Shown: in pieces, positions 1-7,549 of the stretch
Numbering within the stretch: the stretch's first letter is position 1
Layout: each line of letters starts with the position of its first letter
NCBI GenBank assembly: GCA_002321305.1
Contig: DCMF01000117.1
Location: forward strand, 1 to 42,923
From: Verrucomicrobia bacterium UBA1629
GTDB lineage: Bacteria > Verrucomicrobiota > Kiritimatiellia > RFP12 > UBA1067
Direction of reading: 5' to 3'
DNA: 42,923 nt
The notes under the pieces: generated by a model
What the model was told of the DNA's origin: nothing
What the model saw: the letters and a program-made list of their open reading frames with translations, nothing else
The model's database searches: none
Translations under genes and position numbers: made by a program

Positions 1-32
1 GATGTCAGGCAGGCGTCGCACATGGGAATCTG

Positions 33-56
33 GCCCACTTATTATAATAAGTGGGC
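33..56. repeat. Perfect 24-bp palindrome
   Basis: Left arm GCCCACTTATTA is followed at once by its exact reverse complement, so both strands read the same. The AT-rich centre contains TATAAT on both strands. It lies just downstream of the DUF3800 gene and the short gene-tail repeat. It could be a dimeric repressor operator, or fold as a hairpin in the transcript; no T-run follows on the minus strand, so a classical intrinsic terminator is unlikely. Function unknown. Confidence 0.6.
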
Positions 57-65
57 GACCTCCTC

Positions 66-101
66 CTACCGCCCCTGCTTCGGGTCGAACTCGATCCGCA
101 T
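66..101 (-). repeat. 36-nt gene-tail repeat, copy 1 (mini-ORF MRIEFDPKQGR-stop)
   Basis: This copy matches the last 36 nt of the exported-protein gene ending at 984 at 32 of 36 positions. It reads ATG, ten further codons and TAG, giving MRIEFDPKQGR; the other copy gives MKIEFDPKKGR. Its ATG overlaps the TGA stop of the DUF3800 gene (TGATG). It could be a remnant of a second copy of the exported-protein gene left when the DUF3800 gene took its place, or a tiny translated ORF. I favour a remnant, but this is inference. Confidence 0.45.
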
Positions 102-805
102 CAGATCTCCTTGCCCCTGATCTTGCGCAGGACGTTTCGCTCGAACATTCGCGGGCCGCCGAAGAACCTGAACTCCGAAGACGTCATACGCTCGCCGTTC
201 AGGATCTTCAGCTCGATCAGGCGCAGGGTGCAGATCAGGTCCGCCAGCTGGAAGAGCTTGTAGCACTCCGGCTTGACACCCTGCGCGAACTCGACAGGGC
301 ACGACAGTTCGGACGAGAACGTCTGGTGAAGCAGGTTCGTGACCGGGGCCTGTCCGCAGTCGTAGTAGACCTTCACCTTGCCCACCGCGTCCAGGGCGTC
401 GCGATGCGCCGCGAGGAAGTCGACGAGTTCCTTCTGGAGCCGACTCGCGATCTGGAGCGAGGAGGTCACGAACTTCTTGTCGACGGAAAGGCAGTGGTAT
501 CGGAACTCAGCCTTGCGGGCGAAGGTCATCATGCGCCCGAAGATGCGTCCCCGTAGATTCCGGTTGAAAAAGGCGTAGCCTTTCTCTTTTCGGATGAGCG
601 GCCCGGCGTGGAAGTAGAACGTGTCCTTGTCCAGCCCGATGGCCTCGACGTTCTGGTCGAGGTTCCGGACGAGCGGGCCGATGTCGAAGCCCTGATCATG
701 GAAGACCATGCCGACGACATAGAAGCGCGAATCGGGGTCGGGATGCCGGAACGTCCCCGATTCGTCGACGAATATGCTCAAGACTTTCTGGCTGTTGCCG
801 GACAT
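101..805 (-). CDS. DUF3800 domain protein
   Basis: A protein of 234 residues. DUF3800 features are visible: an N-terminal IFVDESGTF motif (about residues 10-18), then FYVVGMV, and a C-terminal KLFQLADLICTLRLIEL segment containing the conserved Q-L-A-D. The family is thought to have an RNase H-like fold and is often found in defence or mobile-element settings; its biochemical role is unsettled. The ATG at 805 starts just before the domain. An upstream in-frame ATG at 877 has a better ribosome site (GGGAGG about 10 nt away) and would add 24 Arg/Ser-rich residues without visible domain content, so the start is uncertain. The gene has its own promoter at 914-943 and stands alone. It is followed by a repeat remnant and a palindrome, which hints at past insertion. 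Confidence 0.8.
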   Translation of the reverse strand: MSGNSQKVLSIFVDESGTFRHPDPDSRFYVVGMVFHDQGFDIGPLVRNLDQNVEAIGLDKDTFYFHAGPLIRKEKGYAFFNRNLRGRIFGRMMTFARKAEFRYHCLSVDKKFVTSSLQIASRLQKELVDFLAAHRDALDAVGKVKVYYDCGQAPVTNLLHQTFSSELSCPVEFAQGVKPECYKLFQLADLICTLRLIELKILNGERMTSSEFRFFGGPRMFERNVLRKIRGKEI

Positions 806-913
806 CGCTCTGCTGCTCACGAAAGAAAGCGGCGAGGATCGCTCCTTGCCGCCCACACGAGGACAATACCCCCGCATCAAGGTGATCCCTCCCTTGCGGG
901 AGAAACCGCGCGT

Positions 914-943
914 ATTGTATCAAATCCGGCACCGCGCGCGCAA
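914..943 (-). promoter_or_regulatory. Promoter of the DUF3800 gene
   Basis: On the minus strand TTGCGC (938-943), an 18-nt spacer and TACAAT (914-919), with TTTGA before the -10 as at the other promoters in this window. Predicted transcription start is about 906. Confidence 0.6.
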
Positions 944-983
944 GGGGGTAGCCGCGAGAAGACAAAAACGAGCGCGCCTGCGA

Positions 984-1790
984 CTACCGCCCCTTCTTCG
1001 GGTCGAACTCGATTTTCATCGGCCTCGACGGGATGGCGTGCACCTTCTCCCAAGCGCTCTGCTGGAATGCGTTCATCGGCGGCGGCGCCCAGCCCTCCTC
1101 GCACGCCTTGCGGTAGAGGACGCGCCGCATGGGGCGGAAGCCGAACTTCTCGGCGGTGGACTGGACCACGGTCGTGCATTCTGTCGCAAGGCCCTCTGTC
1201 GCTATATTGTCCAAGTCTGTTGCCGTGCGGATCAGGTTCATCGTCGAGACGCTTGAAAACGCATAGCCGGCCTGGAAGACCTGCCCGACCGACCGGCTCA
1301 TCATCTTCCGAACCCGCGATTCCAGAACGTCCTTGCCCGGGCTGTCGGCCTTGAGCGCCCGCATGTTGACGACGGCATAGCGCGCCTCCGGGCAGACGAC
1401 CTCAAGCGGCCAGTCGGCCACATCAATCAGAAATGTCGCCATGAGCCCGCCAAGCTTCGCGAACGTCTCGTCGGCCGCCCTGAACGAGAACGCGGGGATT
1501 TCCGCCTTGACGACCTCCGTTAGGATCATGCAGCTGTTCTGGCACTTGATTGCAGCCGCCTTCAGGACGCTTTCGTCAATGCCGATGCCGCAATCCACAA
1601 AGACATACTTCCCCTTTGCTTCCCTTGGGTCGGCGATAAAGCCGCCTGTCTCGTTCAGGGCCTTCAGCCGGCGCTCCGCGCGTGCGGCCTTTTCCTCTGG
1701 GGTCGAGACTTTGGGCTTGACGGCTCCTCCAGCCGTTCCTGCGGCAAGTGCGCAGGCGGCAACGGTACGGATGATTCGGCTTTTCCTCAT
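984..1790 (-). CDS. Exported protein of unknown function
   Basis: 268 residues. The N-terminus is a clear signal peptide: basic MRKSRIIR, then a hydrophobic stretch ending near AGGA at about residue 23. The mature part has no domain I recognise. It contains a YVFVDCGIGIDES segment (about 62-74), paired cysteines and a basic C-terminus ending MKIEFDPKKGR. The ATG overlaps the stop of the upstream membrane-protein gene (ATGA), and an AAAGGAAAA ribosome site precedes it, so the two are translationally coupled and probably act together at the inner membrane or periplasm. The last 36 nt recur next to the DUF3800 gene at 66-101. Function unknown. Confidence 0.75.
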   Translation of the reverse strand: MRKSRIIRTVAACALAAGTAGGAVKPKVSTPEEKAARAERRLKALNETGGFIADPREAKGKYVFVDCGIGIDESVLKAAAIKCQNSCMILTEVVKAEIPAFSFRAADETFAKLGGLMATFLIDVADWPLEVVCPEARYAVVNMRALKADSPGKDVLESRVRKMMSRSVGQVFQAGYAFSSVSTMNLIRTATDLDNIATEGLATECTTVVQSTAEKFGFRPMRRVLYRKACEEGWAPPPMNAFQQSAWEKVHAIPSRPMKIEFDPKKGR

Positions 1791-2788
1791 GGTTGTTTTC
1801 CTTTCTGCTTCAGAAGTTTTCGTGCCCTTGCGGCTTCGGCCCTTTCGCGCATGGTGCGCGGCGAGACGAGCGGCTGGTCGATGCCGTGACTCTCAAGAAT
1901 CCTATTCGCAGCCACAACGGCATCCTCGATTTCCTGTTCGCTCGCGCCGTCCTGCCTCATCTCGGCGACGGCAACAAGCAGGTTGTCGCGGACATCTGCC
2001 AATCGGTTCACGTCATCCCGCGCGGCCTTCAGGATCTCGCACGGGTCTTCCCCGTCCCGTATGGCGGCTGCCAGCTCCTCCTTGGCCTCCATGACGGCCT
2101 TCTTCCGCGCAATGACGTCAGGCGTGTCGCTGGGATGGATCTCGATCTTGTCAGCGAGCGCATTCGGCAGGTCGCGCCTGAACGCCTGCCAGTTGACGTC
2201 GCCGAAGATTCGCTCGCCCGGACGCCGCGACAGGAGGACGTCCAGCTCGACTTCGCACGGATGGCGGAAGACGGGCTTCTCCGGCCGCCAGGGCTTTCCG
2301 TTGATGACGGTCTTCTGCCCGGGGCGGATCACGCGCGTCACCTTGTAGTGCGGACGGCCTTTGTCGTCATGCCAGACGTTGTTCACGAAGTTCGTGACGA
2401 CGCCTCTTGACACCTTCGGCGGCAGGGCTTTGGGCGCGGCCGGTGCTTTGTGCACGCCGTTTGTCTCGAGAATCAAGCCTCGTCCGTTCACGGGGCCTTC
2501 CTTGCCCGTGCCCTCACGTGGCCGCGAAACGAAGATGGCGATTGTGACCGCGACAAGGATGAGTGCGATGCCCACGACCGACAGGGCCTTTGCATGTTCG
2601 CGCCCCCAAGCCGGGAACAGGCCTTTGCTCGCCGCCGTCCGCCCCACACCGCTCTCCGCCGCCTCGACCTTGACGGCCGACACGCCCGCCGCCTCCAGCG
2701 TCCTGAACAGCGTCGCGCGGTCGGTGGCCTCGTAGAACGCCGTCGCCAATCGCCCGTCCCGGCCCCTGTACGTCACTTTCCAGTTCAT
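1787..2788 (-). CDS. Single-pass membrane protein with GspF-like N-terminal segment
   Basis: 333 residues. The first 40 residues (MNWKVTYRGRDGRLATAFYE and following) resemble the short N-terminal module of type II secretion/type IV pilus GspF/PilC proteins, but the rest of GspF is absent. One transmembrane helix lies at about 69-90 (ALSVVGIALILVAVTIAIFV), followed by a charged Pro-rich linker and a largely helical, Glu/Arg-rich C-terminal half with possible coiled coil (about 215-333). The start has GGGGAC shortly upstream. It overlaps the next exported-protein gene by 4 nt. It follows the PEP-CTERM gene across a terminator-like hairpin, so expression may depend on partial read-through. The role is unknown; an envelope scaffold is possible. 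Confidence 0.7.
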   Translation of the reverse strand: MNWKVTYRGRDGRLATAFYEATDRATLFRTLEAAGVSAVKVEAAESGVGRTAASKGLFPAWGREHAKALSVVGIALILVAVTIAIFVSRPREGTGKEGPVNGRGLILETNGVHKAPAAPKALPPKVSRGVVTNFVNNVWHDDKGRPHYKVTRVIRPGQKTVINGKPWRPEKPVFRHPCEVELDVLLSRRPGERIFGDVNWQAFRRDLPNALADKIEIHPSDTPDVIARKKAVMEAKEELAAAIRDGEDPCEILKAARDDVNRLADVRDNLLVAVAEMRQDGASEQEIEDAVVAANRILESHGIDQPLVSPRTMRERAEAARARKLLKQKGKQP

Positions 2789-2806
2789 CTCTGTCCCCGA
2801 TGGCCG

Positions 2807-2837
2807 AAAAGCCCGCCCGATTGCTCGGACGGGCTTT
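2807..2837 (-). terminator. Intrinsic terminator after the PEP-CTERM gene
   Basis: Read on the minus strand, AGCCCGTCCGA and TCGGGCGGGCT form a GC-rich stem with one mismatch around a 4-nt loop, followed by TTT. It lies 25 nt past the stop of the PEP-CTERM gene and just upstream of the start at 2788. Confidence 0.7.
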
Positions 2838-2862
2838 CCAGTGCGGTTCTCGCTCCGTAGAA

Positions 2863-3384
2863 TCAGGCGCGCTTGCGGCGAAGGGCAAGCCCCGCGACGC
2901 CGAGCAGCATCAGCAGCCCGGACGTCGGCTCCGGGACGCCCTGCGTCTGCCAGCCCGCGTCAGACCACTTCTGCCCCGCGACATCGAAGCCAGCGCCCGA
3001 CGTGAAGTTGAGTGTCGCGTCGCCGGTGTCACCGAGCGTGAACGACGATAGTGCGGCTTCCCACGAAGCGGTGCCGTCGTTCGCCTTGATGATGGCCGAG
3101 ACGTAGTAGGTCGAGCCGTTGGCGAATGCATAGCTGTCGCCTGTGCTTGTGTTGTAGGCACCGTTCGGCTTCGCCGAAGTCACCGTCGAGGTTGTCAGCA
3201 AGTCCGTGCCGGCCGCGTCGGCATAGAACGACACGACCATCGTGTAGGCGGTGCTTCTGGCGAGCGAGTTTCCGTCCGGACCGACGAAGCCTTCGGAAAA
3301 GAGGCCGGAGTTCCATGACACGGACGCGGCGTGAACGCAACCGACCGCCAACGCCGCGCCCATAAGTGTGAGTAGTTTCTTCAT
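2863..3384 (-). CDS. PEP-CTERM sorting-domain secreted protein
   Basis: 173 residues. A signal peptide (MKKLLTLMGAALAVGCVHA, about residues 1-19) leads a Ser/Thr/Gly/Ala-rich, beta-type mature part. The C-terminus is a textbook PEP-CTERM signal: VPEPTSG at about 150, a hydrophobic helix LLMLLGVAGLAL and the basic end RRKRA. In known systems this tail is cleaved by an exosortase, and the protein is sent to the surface or exopolysaccharide matrix. No exosortase gene is in this window. The start is supported by AAAGGAAACACAATG. It sits 60 nt after the internally duplicated exported protein, with no promoter visible in between, so the two may be co-transcribed. A terminator follows. The substrate or ligand is unknown. 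Confidence 0.9.
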   Translation of the reverse strand: MKKLLTLMGAALAVGCVHAASVSWNSGLFSEGFVGPDGNSLARSTAYTMVVSFYADAAGTDLLTTSTVTSAKPNGAYNTSTGDSYAFANGSTYYVSAIIKANDGTASWEAALSSFTLGDTGDATLNFTSGAGFDVAGQKWSDAGWQTQGVPEPTSGLLMLLGVAGLALRRKRA

Positions 3385-3444
3385 TGTGTTTCCTTTGTGT
3401 TTGTTTTTGCGGGCGACCCATTGCCGCCCACGAAAGGCCGTCCG

Positions 3445-4161
3445 TCAGAGCGCGCCGGGGAAGTTGAGGACGACGTCCTTTGCCGCGAAGTTGCCGAGCA
3501 GGGCCGTGTTCGCCTCAAAAGGCTCGTCCGCCGCAACGTTCCAGTCATCGACATCTTCATACCAGTCGCCATTGTAGGCGAAGTAGGTCTTGATCGTGCG
3601 CGCCCGTGTGTCGTCAAGCTTTTGGAGGATGTCAGAACCCTCATTGAACGCGACGACCTCGATCTGCTTGAACGTCAGGTCAATCGGAAGCGGGTTGCCG
3701 ATCATGACATACTGGAGCTTGTCGGTCGCGCAATCGACCTGAATCGGCTTGTCGAGAACGGTGCCCAAGCCCTGGAACGCGACGTCCTTGGCGGCGAAGT
3801 TGCCGAGAAACCCCTGGAAGATGTCGAAACGGTCTTCGTCGCCAGCATTCCAGTCATCGACGTTCTCGTACCACGCGCCCTCGTAGAAGAAGTAGGTCTT
3901 GACCGTGCGGGCCTGTGTGTTGTTGAGCAGCTGAAGGATGTCGGAAGCCTCATTGAACGCCGACGGCTGAAAGGCCTTCATCTGGAAAGTGCCGTCCTCC
4001 TCCTCCGTCCCCGCCGTCATGAACCCCGGCGCAATGCAGTTGTACTGCTTGCCCGCCAAATCAACCGTCGCATAGCCGACAACGTTCGCGGAGGTGATTC
4101 CATCGCCGAACCCGACTGCCGCAAAGAGTGCTGCGGAAGCCGCAATCATGAGTTTCTTCAT
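3445..4161 (-). CDS. Exported protein with two internal repeats
   Basis: 238 residues. Signal peptide MKKLMIAASAALFAAVGFG, then an ITSANVVGYATVDL segment, then two homologous blocks at about 65-130 and 168-233. Both read AFNE.SDILQ.L..T.ART.KTYF.Y...WYE.VDDWN and end in LLGNFAAKDV or FLGNFAAKDV. The duplication suggests two equivalent folded units. There is no PEP-CTERM tail. I know of no assigned function for such proteins. The ATG at 4161 has GGAAAG 10 nt upstream and is followed directly by the signal peptide. A second in-frame ATG with a strong AAAGGAAAGACA site lies 48 codons upstream at 4305; it would bury the signal peptide, so 4161 is preferred. The promoter is at 4385-4414. Confidence 0.8.
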   Translation of the reverse strand: MKKLMIAASAALFAAVGFGDGITSANVVGYATVDLAGKQYNCIAPGFMTAGTEEEDGTFQMKAFQPSAFNEASDILQLLNNTQARTVKTYFFYEGAWYENVDDWNAGDEDRFDIFQGFLGNFAAKDVAFQGLGTVLDKPIQVDCATDKLQYVMIGNPLPIDLTFKQIEVVAFNEGSDILQKLDDTRARTIKTYFAYNGDWYEDVDDWNVAADEPFEANTALLGNFAAKDVVLNFPGAL

Positions 4162-4667
4162 TGTTGTTTTCTTTCCGGCACAACCCAGTGTGCCATTGAG
4201 AGAGAGGGAAGATTCCGAGCGAACGGCACCAAGGCATGACAAACGTGTGCGCACGATTCCCAGACCGCTCGCACCTTTCATCACATTCTTGACGCGATTC
4301 GTCATTGTCTTTCCTTTTGTTTTTGTGAACGCATCAGACCCGCTCGGCACTCGCCGAAGACCTTCCGCGCCCTTAACACTGCGAACTATACCAAAAATTC
4401 TGGTGGATGCGCAAGCCCACTTCACCCGAATGGGTAATGCCGAGAAGGCGCGGCAATCTGAATTTCGGCCTTTATTTATTGGGGTGAGATGAATCTTCCT
4501 AAGCAATGCGGCATGGGAAGAGAAAATTTTCGGGGAATTTCCCTTCTGCCGTTCGCGTACCACCGCCACGCCGTCTCCGCCCTTCGCGACCCTTCGGCGA
4601 GCTGACACGCGCGGCACGAAAAGGCTTCGCGTCGATTGCGGACGCGACAAGCGCGTCCCTCCCGAAA
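4162..4667. other. Gene-free stretch: long leader and intergenic spacer
   Basis: 506 nt between the exported-repeat-protein gene and the end of the ABC permease gene. It holds the promoter at 4385-4414 and a leader of about 215 nt with an in-frame alternative start at 4305. Upstream of the promoter, a 7-bp perfect hairpin (GGACGCG, loop of 5, CGCGTCC; 4640-4658) lies 10 nt past the permease stop and may help end that operon, though no T-run follows. I see no further gene. Confidence 0.6.
4385..4414 (-). promoter_or_regulatory. Promoter of the exported repeat protein
   Basis: On the minus strand TTGCGC (4409-4414), an 18-nt spacer and TATAGT (4385-4390), preceded by TTTTTGG, which makes an extended -10. 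The resulting leader is about 215 nt, far longer than at other promoters in this window. Confidence 0.7.
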
Positions 4668-5897
4668 TCAGACAAGGTCGTCCTGCTTGCGGGGCAGGAT
4701 GAACGCGCCGAGGAGCGCCAGCAGAATCGGCAGCCCCACGAGATTCGCAAGGGTGAGTCCCCAAACGCGCGCCGGCTCGACGCACTCGTCCTTCGCCAGC
4801 GACTCCAGCGGCGAGAACGCCGAGACGGGGCGCGTCACGGACGCGGCGAAGCGCGTGATGACAAGACCGATGCGATCCGAAAGCTTCGTCTCCAGCTCGT
4901 CTGGGTACTGCTCCACGACGCTGGGGCTCATTTCGCCGACCGCAAGCGTCACGAACGCGACGAAGAGCGCGACGGGACGGCTCAGCCCCGCGCCGAGGAA
5001 CAGGCCGAGCGAGACGACGAGCGCGAGGACGGACACCAGCACGACGTAGGCGCGCAGCAGGTTGCAGAGGAACGAGTCCGCCGTCCGCAGCACGTTGACG
5101 TCGCGTCGCGGACGCAGCATCAGCGCGTGCGCGCCGCGGTTCTCGAAGGCGAGTTCCGCATCCGCGCCCCTGAACGGCACGACGACAATGGCCTGCGTGA
5201 TGTTGCTGACCGCAAGCTCGGACGCGCCCGATCGGAAGACGCCGCAGACGTCCTGGCGCATCTCGAACTGGTTGGTGAAGCGGATGCGCACGGCATCGCC
5301 CGGCGCGGCGAACCGCCAGCGCGCGACCCCATTCGTCCCGACCGTCTCATAGCGGTCGATCGCCCGGTTCGCCAGGAGCCGCAGCACCGTCGCCTTCGGC
5401 GCATGGCGCACGGCCGCCGGCGTGTTCGTGTCCGCCATGTAGAGCGCATACATCCTCTCGGCCTCCGCCTGCACGGACGGCAGGATCGGCGACAGCACGT
5501 GGCTGCACGGCGTCGCGCAGTCGACCCGGCTCGCGAGAATGCCGCACGCGACCGCGAGGACAGCCGCGCCGACGGCGACGTGCGCGGCGACCTTGCCGAG
5601 AATCAGCGCGATGCGTCCGACCGGCCGCACGAGCGTCAGCTGGAGGCGCTTCTCGACGCGTTCGCGCGCGAGCGAGCCGGTCGCGGACGCCAGCAGCGCG
5701 ACGACGAGGAGCGCGAAGACGCCGCCGAGCGAGAAGTGGATGTCGAGTTCGCGCGCGCCGGCCGCCGTGCCGTCGCCCCGCACGAGCGACGGGAACGCGA
5801 CCATCCACGCGACCGCCGCCGCGAGGAGGAAAAGCACGGTCTTCGACCGCACGAGCGCCTTCCATTCGAGGCGGACGACTTCAAGGAACGCGCGCAT
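4668..5897 (-). CDS. ABC-2 type transporter permease with large extracytoplasmic domain
   Basis: 409 residues from the ATG at 5897, or 410 from an overlapping GTG at 5900. A first helix at about 22-40 and two more at about 60-80 and 100-122 are followed by a soluble region of roughly 150 residues (about 125-280), then further helices at about 288-312, 318-336 and 382-404. This is the arrangement of ABC-2 exporter permeases that carry a periplasmic domain between membrane segments. The start overlaps the stop of the ATPase gene, so both are translationally coupled. It is probably the second half of a heterodimeric permease with the protein at 6668-7549. The substrate is unknown. Confidence 0.85.
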   Translation of the reverse strand: MRAFLEVVRLEWKALVRSKTVLFLLAAAVAWMVAFPSLVRGDGTAAGARELDIHFSLGGVFALLVVALLASATGSLARERVEKRLQLTLVRPVGRIALILGKVAAHVAVGAAVLAVACGILASRVDCATPCSHVLSPILPSVQAEAERMYALYMADTNTPAAVRHAPKATVLRLLANRAIDRYETVGTNGVARWRFAAPGDAVRIRFTNQFEMRQDVCGVFRSGASELAVSNITQAIVVVPFRGADAELAFENRGAHALMLRPRRDVNVLRTADSFLCNLLRAYVVLVSVLALVVSLGLFLGAGLSRPVALFVAFVTLAVGEMSPSVVEQYPDELETKLSDRIGLVITRFAASVTRPVSAFSPLESLAKDECVEPARVWGLTLANLVGLPILLALLGAFILPRKQDDLV

Positions 5898-6658
5898 CAC
5901 GAGGCCAGGAACGGGGCGAGGGTGAAGTCCTTCGCGTCATCGACCTTCGCGAGGAAGAAGTCCTCAAGGCTCGTGCCGAGTTCCGAGACCTTGCCCTCGG
6001 CGACGCACTTGCCGTGGTTCAGGATCATCACGCGGTCGCAGATGTCCTGCGCGTCCGCGAGCAGGTGCGAAGTCGTGAGGATCGTCATGCCGCCGGCGCG
6101 CAGGGCCTTGACGAGCAGCTTGACCTCCTTCGTTGAAATCGGGTCGAGCCCCGACGTCGGCTCGTCCAGCACGAGCAGGTCGGGCTTGCCGATCAGCGCG
6201 GCGGCGAGGGCCACGCGGCGGGCCATGCCCTTCGAGAAGCCGCCGACGGGACGCTTCGCGACGTCGGAGAGGCCGACCATCGCCAGCAGCTCGCGCGTCC
6301 GCGCCTTCGCCTCCGTGCGCGAAAGGCCCGACAGCCCCGCGTAGTAGCCCAGCGTCTCCTGCGCCGTGAGGAACGGATGCAGGTAGCTGAGCTCCGGCAG
6401 ATAGCCGAGACGCCGCCGCGCCGCAACCGACTGCGGCGGCTTCCCGAAGAGCGAGAGGCGTCCGCCGCTCGGCGACAGGAGGCCGAGGATCATCTTGATG
6501 GTCGTCGACTTGCCGGAGCCGTTCGGCCCCAGGAGGCCGAAGACCTCGCCCCGCGCGACCGTCAGCGACAGGCCGTCCACGGCCTTGACCGTCGGCCGCA
6601 GCCAGAAGTCCCTGAACGTCTTCGTCACGTCGACGAGTTCGATGATGCTTTCAGACAT
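5897..6658 (-). CDS. ABC transporter ATP-binding protein
   Basis: 253 residues. All ABC ATPase motifs are present: Walker A GPNGSGKST, a Q-loop region near LGYLPELSYLHPFLTAQE, signature GGFSKGM (a variant of LSGGQ, typical of CcmA/NatA-like exporters), Walker B LLVLDEPTSGLD and the H-loop TTSHLL. It energises the two flanking ABC-2 permeases. Start choice: ATG at 6658; a TTG two codons upstream at 6664 is also possible. It begins 9 nt after the upstream permease and overlaps the downstream permease start. The family includes lipid, polysaccharide, antibiotic and gliding-type exporters; the sequence alone does not settle which. Confidence 0.93.
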   Translation of the reverse strand: MSESIIELVDVTKTFRDFWLRPTVKAVDGLSLTVARGEVFGLLGPNGSGKSTTIKMILGLLSPSGGRLSLFGKPPQSVAARRRLGYLPELSYLHPFLTAQETLGYYAGLSGLSRTEAKARTRELLAMVGLSDVAKRPVGGFSKGMARRVALAAALIGKPDLLVLDEPTSGLDPISTKEVKLLVKALRAGGMTILTTSHLLADAQDICDRVMILNHGKCVAEGKVSELGTSLEDFFLAKVDDAKDFTLAPFLAS

Positions 6659-6667
6659 GGGCAATCG

Positions 6668-7549
6668 TTATTCTTGACGGTTCATGAAACGGACGCCGAG
6701 CAGCAGAAACGCCGCGACGGCGGGAAGCGCGGCCAGCGCGGCCAGCCCGACATACGGCCACGGCACGGCGCCGCCCTTCGACAGCGCATCGGAGAGATAG
6801 TAGTTGCCGACCGCCGGCAGCAGCGCGGCGAAGACGAGGCCGACCGCCGACGCGGCGGCGTTTGCCCTGAAGCGCACGGCGAATGCGGCGGACGCCGCAA
6901 GAAGGACGAGTGCGGGACAGACCAGCAGCAGCGCGACCGGGAAATACTTCGCCAGCGGACGCGGCGCGAGCGCGAGCGCCGCGCCGCCGAAGAGGAGCGC
7001 GAGGAGGAACGCCAGCGAAAAGGCCGTGAGGACGAAGCGGAAGCGCGCGAAGCGGTTCAGGGCCGCCGCGACCACGAGCGGCAGCAGGATGACCGCGACG
7101 CCCGCCGCGAGCGCGGGGCCGAACACCTGCGCGAGTCCGCCCGTCTGCGCCGCGAGGCGTCCGCCGACGGCCGCCCCCCAGACGATCGCCAGCTCCGTGC
7201 CGAAGACGACCGTCGCGAACACGAGGTAGGCGACGAACGCCCCCGCCGCCTTCGCGAGGAAGAAGCCGCCGCGCGAGACGGGGTGCGCGAGCGCCATTTC
7301 CAGCGTGCCGGACTCGACTTCGCGGCGGAACGCGCGGATCGTGCCGAAGACCGCGAGGACGCTCCCGCACGTGAAGAGCGCGGAGAACCCGGCGTCACGC
7401 GCCATCCGCGTCGGCTCGCCGAACTGGTGGTAGTGAAAGGCCGGCGCGAGAACGGCCATCGTCAGCGCCGTCAGGAGAATCAGCAAAGACAACGGCTCCG
7501 AAAGGATCTCCAGAGCCGTCGCCTTCAGGATTGAGAAGGACTTTCTCAA
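6668..7549 (-). CDS. ABC-2 type transporter permease
   Basis: About 293 residues with six predicted helices (around 20-37, 55-78, 99-125, 145-167, 178-198 and 205-225, then a final one at 268-288) and the cytoplasmic FRREVESGTLEMALAHPVSR segment typical of ABC-2/NatB-like permeases. No ATG starts the family-like region. A TTG at 7549 overlaps the stop codon of the upstream repeat protein (TTGA), which I take as the translationally coupled start; longer starts upstream would add an unrelated Arg-rich stretch. It probably pairs with the permease at 4668-5897 around the shared ATPase. Confidence 0.8.
   Translation of the reverse strand: MRKSFSILKATALEILSEPLSLLILLTALTMAVLAPAFHYHQFGEPTRMARDAGFSALFTCGSVLAVFGTIRAFRREVESGTLEMALAHPVSRGGFFLAKAAGAFVAYLVFATVVFGTELAIVWGAAVGGRLAAQTGGLAQVFGPALAAGVAVILLPLVVAAALNRFARFRFVLTAFSLAFLLALLFGGAALALAPRPLAKYFPVALLLVCPALVLLAASAAFAVRFRANAAASAVGLVFAALLPAVGNYYLSDALSKGGAVPWPYVGLAALAALPAVAAFLLLGVRFMNRQE

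Noticed and set aside
66..101. Possible start of a BrnT-type toxin (M-x-I-E-F-D-P-K)
   Set aside because: Only 11 codons, followed by a stop, with no BrnT body or antitoxin gene. The match to the tail of the neighbouring exported protein explains it better.
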